Part shown: positions 50,501 through 62,000 of the stretch, one piece after another | Numbering within the stretch: the stretch's first letter is position 1 | How the letters are laid out: the number at the start of each line of letters is the position of its first letter | Assembly (NCBI GenBank): GCA_028554795.2 | Contig: CM068839.1 | Coordinates: 44,699,117 to 44,763,116, forward strand | DNA length: 64,000 nucleotides | Direction of reading: 5' to 3' | From: Sinohyriopsis cumingii | Taxonomy: Eukaryota > Mollusca > Bivalvia > Unionida > Unionidae | Notes under the pieces: model-generated | Told to the model about the DNA's origin: nothing | What the model saw: the letters and a program-made list of their open reading frames with translations, nothing else | Database searches by the model: none | Position numbers and translations under genes: made by a program

Positions 50501-53500
50501 GTAGTTTTAAATATTTAGCAATGTGTTTTTCTTCAAAATGTAAACAATACTGATCTACATTTTTTTCTTTAAAAGTGGATACTAATGTATTACGTTTTGT
50601 AACATGAACTTTCATGCGTGGGTTACTTTATTCTTGCCAGTTGTACTTTTAAAATAATTGACTGCATTTCCATCTCTCTGTTTCTTGTTTTGTATTTTCA
50701 TTTGCATCTCCATTCCTTTTGCATTTGCAATTTGAGTTGCATCTATTCTTTCTGAATTTATCTTTCTCTTTCTTTCTCCTTCGTTTACATTTTCATTTTC
50801 ACGTCTTTTTTTCTTTTTGAATTTGTCTCTCTCTTTCCTCTTTTTCAAACTCCCTTACATTCTTGTATTTAAATTTCAATTTCAGAACTTGCAAGTTAGA
50901 GCCAGATGGAGACTTACTAATCACACTAAGGAAATTTATCCAAAATATTCTTTTCTACCAAATATTAAACCAAAACTTTTTTGTTTCTTGTTACAACAAA
51001 GATAGATTTTCCTCTAAAGAATCATGTTGTCAAACATGTTGGAGCAATTTGTCATTTTTCAAGGATTTAAAAAAGTGTTCTTCTTTAAACCACATTGTTT
51101 TTTTAATTTCAATTTCTCTGAAATATTTGTAAAAATTCGGATCGCGGACGAGCCCCTAAGTTTTGTTATGATTCTATGGTCATAAAATAAGTAAAAGAAA
51201 GAAACAAAACCAAGTTTTGTAAGCCGTAACAAAAAAAAATTGATTATCAACGTTATAAATGAAAATGAAAATGTTAGAACAAATTACAGTATTATGAAGT
51301 GAATCCAAAATAATCCTGATAAAGTTCTAGAAGGTCCAAAAGAGTCAAAAGTTCCGTATGAATTTCAAGACCCGAAATGCACTGGTCTTCCATGAATCGT
51401 GACGTTGTCAAGATGGCGTTGTCCCAATTTGTAAAAAAAATTCATAAAAGTTCCCGAAAAATATTTTAATCCAAAAAATGAGCACTTTCTAGTTCCACTG
51501 AACAGTCCAAACAAATGCTTTTCCTCGCGAATAATATCTAAGTTCAAAATAAAGTACGTCTACTGCAGACTTACAAGAGAAACACAAGAAATGAGGATGA
51601 CTCCAAAAAGGAATGAATCTGATTGCTCAGTTCCCTCCTTGTATACACCTTTCACAACATACCCCTATGTGACAGAACATACTGCTCAATAAATTGAGAA
51701 ACTGCCTTATTCATGTGACCTAGCCCAACCAATGGGGAACTACTTAATTCTTCTAGAACCGTCCCAATCCCATCTGCTAATAAGAAATTATCCCAATGTC
51801 GCCATCAAAATTATTGTTAGTACTTGGCAACAAATACTTAAGTATCTGTTTATAGAGCCTGTTTAATTTTTACTCTCTTAATAATCCCAACACAAACGTA
51901 CGCAAAATCTAATTAAAGATAATAAGAAATTACTATAATTTACGGCCACGAATAAAAATTACAAAAATGATATAAAATCATGTACCAGGAGTTACAAAAA
52001 ATATAGACATACATAACACCTAGAACTCCTTTGGCAATGAAAACCTTTTATTGCAAACATAAACAATACGGTAAATTAGACCGTGTCCTCTTGTGCATAT
52101 CTAGAAAGAGTGAATATATAATGTCAAGAGCACAGTATTTTTGATGGGTATCTGAACTGGGTACTACGGTTTAAGAATCCAAGCGATTCATGAAGTTGTT
52201 TTATTAATTGATTGGTACAAACCTACAAACATAATGAGTGGTCGACCGTAAGCTAGTATGCTCTGTATATTACAGTTACCCAGATTCAAAGCGATTAAAC
52301 CAGCTTAAAGTAGTCAAAGCGCTTGAAATCGTTTTTTTAAAATTTTATTTATAGTGGATGCCTCCTTTTTATATGTAATGAGATACTAAAATTTTCGGTA
52401 CATCCGTAAAATACATAGTACTGAAAGGTGGCGCGGAAATATAACAATGGGTCAAATACATATATAACCTTACTGATCTACGTTGGTGGCGCTCGACAAT
52501 TTCGCATTTTGCGTAGGGAGGGGTAGAGTTTTAAAGAAAATGAATTTATCCGGCCTTCCTCACTGGTTATACTGGCTATTTAAAAAAGACCTTGTATATC
52601 TTAGGTATAGTTCAAAGAACCTTTAATTCTCTTTATTTTGATGTATGATTGATGAGTGTACTATGGGTTATTGAGTATATAGCTTGGCCTTACTCAAGAT
52701 GTGCACCTTTCAAAAAAGTGCTAGCTCCACTTGGTTATTTTCACTTCCTGAACTTCAGAGGTAAATTGTATAAAAATGAGCCAATAACATTTTTTTATAA
52801 TACATTTTACATATTTGATAATTCATTCATTGCACTTTCAGAAGCTGGTATTGTCTAGTCTGGCAAAATTCATTTTCCCTATTTTAATAGCTGCTATGGA
52901 AAGTGTACTTTAGACTAATTCAGGCTGAATATTTAGCACAAGGGAGCAGTCATTTTAATTAGCAGTGTGCTTAGATCATGTATAATTTCCAAAGTACAAT
53001 ATCCAAAGAAATATCATCCACATTACATTAATGTAGCATAGAGGTGAACCAACATTCTCTCCATTGTGCATGTTTTAAATGCAAACAACTTCACCTTACA
53101 TACGTCACTCTCTCAAAAGTACATAAGAACTGGTGAGCGCCCCTTAAAGAGAACATAGGTGTTTTTATTGTATGATTTAATTTTGATTCTATGGCCGAAA
53201 CATTTAAGTCGCAAGCATCAAAACAGCCCTTTTTAATAATTCTCTTGTATTTCCCCCCTCCACAGAAAGGTATTTATGAGTGTCAGAGTCTCTAACAAGT
53301 CAGCCCCAACCCCCCACAAAGAAGTGAGCTATTTTAAAAATGCACATTACATTTTGTCAACAGAGCAACCAATGTGATGCTGAATGACAGGGACATGGAA
53401 CTAGTCAGAGTTATTTATGAGATATCAACAATAAATTTTACAGTTTGAAAAGGGATGGAACAGATCAGGTTCATAAAGGTCAAAGGGTAAATTATTTGCT

Positions 53501-56500
53501 TATTGATTAATATGGAAGAAGCGAATTTGCTATCTCATCATTTATTCATTTATTTTTTTATTTCATTGCAAATAAATGAAAAGAAACATTTTCACTATAT
53601 ATTTCATTGACTTATTGCAACAGTTTTAAATTTAAGTTGACTCTATTCCTATATTCTAAGACTTCTAATTTCCCCATAATTAAGGTCCCTCCTCACACAA
53701 ACATGCCTCATGGCAAATTTAGTATGTAAGAGCAAAATGAGCATAATTAGCTTATTTTCATGCTAACATCAATATTAATGTACCATTTTATTCAGAACAT
53801 TATACATTCTGATACGAAAATTAAAAACAAATAATTGCATACATTTTTATATTTGTTTTAAGGTGGCGCTCTACGGTTTCGCTATTTGCATTGGGTTAGA
53901 ATTTTAAAGAAAAAGAATTCCCCCGGCTTTCCTCACTGGTTATACTGGCTTATAAAAAAGACCTTGTATATCTTAGGTATAATTCAAAGAACCTTTAATT
54001 CTCTTTATTTTGGCGTATGATTGATGAGTGTAATATGGGTTATTGAGTATACAGCTTGGCTTTACTCCAGATGTGCACCTTTCAAAAAAGTGCTAGCTCC
54101 ACTTGGTCATTTTCACTTCCTGAACTTCAGAGGTAAATGGTATAAAAAAGAGCCGATCACTTTTGTTTTACATTTTATATATTTGGTAATTCATTCATTG
54201 CACTTTCAGAAGCTGGTATTGTCCAGTCTGGCAAAATTCATTTTCCCTATTTTAATAGCTGATATGGAAAGTGTACTTTAGACTAATTCAGGTCGAATTT
54301 TTAGCACAAGGGAGCAGTCATTTTAATTAGCAGTGTGCTTAGATCATGTATAATTTCCAAAAGTACAATATCCAATGAAATATCATCCACATTGCATTAA
54401 TGTAGCATAGAGGTATACCACCATTTTCTCCATTGTGCATGTTTTAAATGCAAACAACTCCACCTTACAGACGTCACTCTCTCAAAAGTACATAATAACT
54501 GTACATAATACATAATAAATTGGCATTGAATCTTGGTAATTGTTACACACACACAAATATATATATATATATATATATCCGTAAATGAGACTGTTTAATC
54601 GCTTTAACCTTGTTTATCATCGCTAAGCCAGCTATCTACGGTGAATGGGTTTTCAAAATGTTTGAAAGAGAACATAGCCCTGCCACATGGCTTATTCTTT
54701 CAAAAAGCACTCGTCTAGGAATATAAGCAATGCTTTTTAAATGTTTGTAAAGATCGATCAACATCATTTTCATTTTCATTTGTTAAAATATGGTTCACTC
54801 AGTCAACCAGTTTAAAATCCTAGAATAGAATTGTACAGAAAATGATTAGAAACGAAGCAATCTTATTTAAATGGCATAAACACAAGAAATAATCAACTAT
54901 TATATAAAGACGAATGTGACAATCAACAATGTACTTTTCAAACGTTTAGAACTAGATGAAGTCTACCCATTTTTGTGAATTAATATTTTCAGCAACATTC
55001 AACAAATAAAAGTTTCCAGCCGCAGTAATCTCACGGAATTTTAAGATTTCTACATTTCATAGTCTGTTTTAAGATTTCAAATTGTAAATAGCCAGAAAAG
55101 CTTAGATGAATTTGCCTTTGCTGCAATAACAGATGGAAAGAAAGAAGATAAAATGCAATAGATTAAAAAGCACAAAATTGCCTAAATGAAAACCTTGAAA
55201 AAAAATGACGAAATGATAACACATGAGGAAGAATTCAAGATGATATCAAACGATATGAAGATTCAAAATATAAACATTAATAGTTATGACAGAGAGTCAA
55301 GCTTTAACATATTTTTCATTTTGCAACTAATGGAACAAAATGAATTAGATCAAATTAATAATGATCTGAAACGAATGGTGTGGGACATGAAAAATAAAAA
55401 TAATACACAAATATTAATACGTTTATTTTCAGCAGCAATTCTCACCTTAGAAGCCTGTCTCTATGGATTTGGTACAAACAATTCTGATGAACAGCGCCGC
55501 AAAGTCACGTGAACTCGATCCGATTACCAGTGCTTTGATTCAATATTGCTTTCACTAAGCAATGTTATGAAACTTCTCTCTCTTATGGAGAATTCTCATC
55601 AAAAGTGCCATTGTAAAGCATGTGTTGAAGAAACAGACGCTTGACCATAATGGTTTAAAGAACTACCGCTCTCTCTGTAACCTCCTATTGATGTAAACAA
55701 TCTTAGAAAAAGTTCTTCTATCCCAACTTGGATTTCATTTGAATTAAATTAGTCTTTTTAGCCGTCTCCATATTACTGAAACTGTCCTTCTGAAAGTAGT
55801 TAACGACTTTTGCTGCGCTTTGGATAGTAGAAATATTAGTCATCACCCTCCTTGACTTGTCTGCGGCAACTTCACACAAGAGACCATCACATATAACTTC
55901 ACCGTCTCCAGCACGTATTTGGTATTCACAATAGTTTTGGATTTAGTCTTATTAAGTCAACGGGAGACAACTTGTGTCCGTAAATGGGAAACATTCTAGC
56001 TCAGGTAATCTATGTTTTCGGTGTTCCACAAGGATCTGTTCTCAGCCACATTGTCTTCACTCTTTACACGCAACCGCTCTCAAGTGGCATAGACCGACAT
56101 CCGATGTTTTAAAAGTTGTACGCTGATCACACTCAAATATTCAAATCTAGCTGCCCAACTGAAGTTGAGGCTACTATCCACGTCGTAGCGGTGCATTTTC
56201 GATGTGAAGTTATGGATGACATGTAACAAGCTGCAGATGAATGATGATAAAACTGAAGACATCATTATCACTACGCAAATTCTTTTTCATTTACATCCTT
56301 TACCAATAAGTATCAGGTGTCATTCTCGACAGTACGCTCTAATTACACCAACATGTCATGAACATATGCAAGGCTACCTATCTGCAGCTGACACGAATCA
56401 ACTCCATTCGAAACTTTCTTCCGGCTGACTTCACTAAACCATTTGTGTTTTCCATAGTACTTTCAAGACTGGACTCATTAAATTCGCTTCCGTCTGGTTC

Positions 56501-58979
56501 ATCTCAGTATCTGCTACAGAAACTTCAAGTTCAAAACACATCTACACAGATTATCTTTAGAGTACGAAGAACGGAGCATACCTCCCCCTGCCTGTAACCT
56601 CTGCTGGCTACCCGTTCAATCCAGAATCAAACACAAAATTTGTTCACTATTGTTATGTATATCTATATTATGCGCACTATCATTCATGATTGTAGTTTGT
56701 AAGAGTTATTTAGTCAATATTTTAAACACTTGTTTTCTAAATGAATCGGTTTGTACTATAGGACGAGTCATTCTAATAGTGCGCAGAACCATTCATAGCT
56801 TCGAAGGTTGAGTTATCCAAGTAAACATTACGTACTGTGAATGGTCGTAATTTTTTAAAAGCTAAGATGACCCAATTCTCGATTAGCTATCTAACCCACG
56901 TGACACTGTTTACCGGTTCGATGCGCAATGTGAATGAGTCATTGAAACGTCTGTATGTTTTATTAACTTTGGCTTAGCAATCTATATAAGAGAATTATTG
57001 CGTATAATTAAGCGTCCTTAATAGAACCACCATTTACGGAATTACTGTTAATTCATTTAAAGACATTTTGAAATTATATCACAGTGATTCTTCTGTACTG
57101 TTGATACATCAGTACATTATTGAACATCATTCGGAGTACCATTGAAACTCATTCACAAGTAATATTTGTACAAAATCATACATTAGACATTGACATTGGG
57201 CATTTGAAACAATATGTTTTCATAATACGATATACCACGTCCCTGACGCTCGCTCTGTCTCTCTGCCCCCCTCTCTCTCTCACTCTCTGACACACACACA
57301 CACACACACACACGGAAAAAAATATATAAGCTTTAATGGAATTCATGCTCGGACTCTTGATGTTTCTCAATAATGGTTCTCTTAAACATCGACTTCTTGT
57401 TCACTCTTTAATACCATTAGCACTTATGAAAATTTGTTCTCCATATATTGCAATAAGTAGTGTGTTGATTGCAATACACTACCGCGTAACGTAATATATC
57501 GCAGTAAAGTCTGGTCGGGGCGCTGCGGTAACTTAGTTAAAAGAGTGTCGGACGTGTAATCAAAGGGTCAGGGTTTCGGCTGTACTCCCAGGCCAACTGT
57601 CTGCAGGAAAGGTGCCTAGGTGGCATTTCTTCTGCCTGATATAGCCAACAATGTCGTAATATCTAGCAAAGCTGAGAAAGGTTTTAAATTAGTTTCCGGA
57701 AATTAAACATTAGGAAGTCACGATGGCGAACGTGCATTGACTTTGATATTTGTTTTTATACGATGACTTTTCTATTACCCTTCCGTCTTGCCGTCTCTTA
57801 CCTCGGGAACAATTTCACTTAAGGTAATTCAATTTTATTCCTGGGCGACCCATCTAGCGGATTCACATTATTTTTACATGAATGATCCATTCCTTTGTTT
57901 GACAGGAAGAAAGCTGACAGATGTGTAAAGATTACACAATAATCTAATGTCTGTTAAATTACATTAAAAGTCAAGTTTTTTGTGAAAAATTTGATTTATT
58001 TTTTATACAGTGGCGTCGCTAGGGGGGTGCGGGGGGGGGGGGGTGCGGACCGCACCGGGTGACACCATCTCAGAGGGGTGACACCAAAATGAAAAACTGC
58101 AAATTTTACAGAGCACACACTGCTCGGTCTAGTCGGATTTCATAAGCGGATAACCGATCATAGTTAAATACATGACTAGCAGGCACAGGGTGCCACCATG
58201 CAGTCTGCAAGTAAGTTTAATGTAAAAATAACTATAACTTAACGTTGTTACAGGTCTTAAATACTTTTACCTTCTGACCTTCAATTAATTTGTTTTTGTT
58301 CTTGTCATTTTTATACTGTGGACTTATTTTAAGAAGAAGAAATCCATGGTGGAAGTCTGGAGGGCTGACACCATGAGTTTACCGCACTGGGTGACACCAA
58401 CCCTAGCGACGCCGCTGTTTTTATATTCATGATAACAAAGTTTATAATAACAATACACAAACCCGTGAAGTGCAAAGAACTGAGAAGAATGCCAAAGTCC
58501 AAGAAGTGTTTAAGAAATGAGAAAACTATACAAGTTCATGAAGTGTTTAAGAAGTGAGAAAAATGCGAAAATCACTAAAATGGTATTTTGCAAGAAATGC
58601 AGTCGATTTAATAAAAACAACAAAACTCATGAATAAGTCACGTGGTGTCGCAGCCGAATGGAAGAAAGGTGAAAAGATGATTAAACAATGTAAATTTTAA
58701 ATCACAAATGAAACGGACATATTATGTGTGGGGTGGGGTGGAATATCACATACAGTTTATATCTTTTTCATTACAAAAAGTCTGACCCAATTTGTGATCA
58801 ATGTTCTTATTACCTATCCATGTGATTAAGTGATTTAAAAAATAATCTTTCTTTAGATCTCTATGGTGATTGTTACAACCACCGAATAATTTGTATCCAT
58901 CAAAATATGTTTTCTGTGTAATAATATTAATTTAATGTCTTTAGTTATTTTTCTATCAAACTTTCTAAAGTAGTGCACC

Positions 58980-59054
<75 letters not shown>

Positions 59055-62000
59055 GATCTGCAGGCCGAGTTTAGGTTTATATTGGTGAAACCCGTAAATG
59101 TACACAAGATAATACAGGCTCCACAACTCCTTTCTTCTCACTTTACCTTTATTATTAGTTTTAATTTTCTTTTCATCCATATTTTATTGTCGAATGCACA
59201 ATTAATTAATTAGTATTGTTGCAACTTTTTATGTACTCTTTTTCTTTGCATTGATTAATACACGCTATAAGTGAGGTATCATCCTCAAGAAGTTAGAGCA
59301 CGTTGTGGTCTATTACAAAACGTCATTGCAGCGTGCTATTAATACTAGAGACTTTCGAGATGGAATGGCCAGACATTCCTAAACATGTTTATCCCTACAA
59401 CGTAAGACAGTCACATCCCCCGATATTTTTGTTCTGGGCGTGATGGGTCTTACAGCCTAACTAACGGCGCTGTCTAGCGTGTTCTGATGTTGACTAACAG
59501 TGTAACTAAAGTCAATTTTTTAGGAATATCACACACAACTTGCAACCAATAATAACGCTTTTCCACAAAGTGAAATTATGTTTTTGTCAGACTTTACTTA
59601 CCCTGATGTCTTTTCTCCAATAAATTCAAATTCTCACAAAAGAAATGGACCATTTTCAAGTTTCTTTGGCTGGAAAGCCGGGAATGCCGAAATCGGGTTA
59701 AAATGAAAAATTATTCTTTAACGAAACGAATAAAAATATAGTATGCCCATTGGAATTGTAAGCAGCGTTTTGTTTCGTTCAAGGAACATATCCCCTCAAC
59801 GAACGTACTGGAACATACTTCGGCGTTCCTCGACTACCATCGCTTTGCAACAAATTAAAATGGATTATGGACGTTTCGCCCCATGGACGTTTCGGCCCAG
59901 GACATTTCGCCCCACATCAACGGAAATATCGGACATTTATAGAAATTCACAAGCATTGCACCATTGTCTTCATTTTACTTTAGGGGCCTACCGTTAAGAT
60001 TTAATTTCATGCCCCATAATCCCATCACTCTCATCCATTTCAATTACATTCAGCGTGCCGTTATATCAGACATTATTTTCCTCTTTTTTTTCTTCATTTA
60101 TGTAATAAGACTGATCAGAAAATTAATCTATCGTTTACAGTGATCATTTTCTATACGGCAGTACTTTTATTTTCGCTGTTACACAAACTGATGAAAACTA
60201 CTTTTACCGTTTGTAGGAAATTATCAATCATGCTGTTCGTTTACCCAATCGGCGAGCGTAAATTAGACACAACTTAAAAGAGGGCTTTGTAAGCCTAACA
60301 GTCAATATCAAGATCGTATATATGGAGTTAGGTTTATTCCTTTCGCGAAACATAAAAAACTACGATGATTAAAGACTTGTGGTCGCCCGCAAAATAGCTT
60401 TTTTTTTAAATGTTGAACTTTGCTCAATTTTTTTAAGCTCGGGTTAATTGGCTTTTTATCTCCTGCCATTTATTGGCATTGTTACATTGAATTTTGTAAA
60501 ACTAGCTATAAATCGGGTCCTAATTACTCGACTGACCTGCTGACAGAAACAATCCAAATTAATGTATTTCATTTCTATAGCCCGATCGTTATACATTACA
60601 TCTTTTCAAAGCTGTGCACAGAATAGCCCGACATATCGCGAGCAAGGAAAACACTGGGGGCGAGGAATGTTAATTGTAATTAACAATAAAGAGATATAAA
60701 AATGGTTTCAGAGATTTATATTTTTGAAATATGAAGCATGTATTTGCATTTTTAAATCAACACACATCACTAATCAAAATTACAGCTCATGACAAGGTAT
60801 GGGTGTCAAATTATGATGTGCAAAAGTAACTATGACTTTTTTTTTAAATGCATGCAAGTAAAACATCAGCTACTACTATACGAAATTGAAATACAAATAT
60901 ACATATTATCTCTACTGAAGTATAATGTTTGCAACATATGGACAACGCAAAAGGCACGTGCATATAAAATATGTCCAGTTTTGGAAAGCAATACTCCGTC
61001 CAGCTTATTATATTTTCTTATTGGATACAATCCATCCAATGATAATTTATCATTGTTTTATTATTTTAAATTTAATTTGGGATTTTTATTTTAAATTTAA
61101 TTTGGAATTTGGGCGAATAAACGGTGTATTGTATTTAAATGACAAATAAACCATATTGTTTTGTATGATTGATGATGTGTGTCGTTTCTCGCATTACCAT
61201 TATACTGAGACAGGCTGTACTCGAGTGAGGGTCCATACGTTATTTAATTGTACTTCTCCCGACTGTAGCAGGCCGTCTCTTTAACTATTTAGAATAATGC
61301 CAAAGAATTCAGATCACAAAGGACACTTAATTATATTTTTTGATCATTTTAAAGTAAAATGAAGAACGTGGTGTAATGCTGATGAATTTCTATAAATGTC
61401 CGATAGTTCCATTAATGTGGGGCGAAATGTCCTGGGCCGAAACGTCCATGTACCATGTGGGGCGAAATGTCCATTGAAGTGGGGCGAAATGTCTTGGGCC
61501 GAAACGTCCAGGTACCATTAAAATGTATGTTAACCGAACATGAAAATGCGTCCATTTGCTATGTCATATATTAATTCTACCAGGATAAAGACAGCTCATT
61601 AAGTACATTAATTACACATACATTAGTGGAAGAGTGTCGATAAAGGCTTCCAAATGTTAGATATTCCTGAAACTTTGACTACTCGTTCCATTGTCAACAC
61701 TCTATACAAGGCCGTTATTTGGGTAGTAAGACAAAGCACTAAAACAAAAGCAACATGTATTATGTCTTACATTGTAGGGTCTAGAGCATGTCGAGATACA
61801 TTAGGGTTAGCAACGTAAATTTTTACCAAAAGGACACCAGCAAGTAGAAAGAAAAAATATCCGAGTTGGCTTACAAAATCTTTAGAGCAAGGAAACGGTG
61901 TTGTGATATTCGTACATCTTCTCTATATCAGGAAGGTTTTTGGATCCACAGAACCCATTGGCAAGCGAAAACGATTCTGGTAAAACATGCATCATACTTA

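Noticed and set aside
55186-55512. 108-codon + frame (MKTLKKNDEMITHEEE...)
   Set aside because: Lys/Asn/Ile-rich composition expected from AT-rich DNA, no motif, no splice context.
58853-59180. IYIYIYIY frames at the TA runs (also near 6.9-7.1 and 26.2-26.4 kb)
   Set aside because: Translation of TA microsatellites, not proteins.
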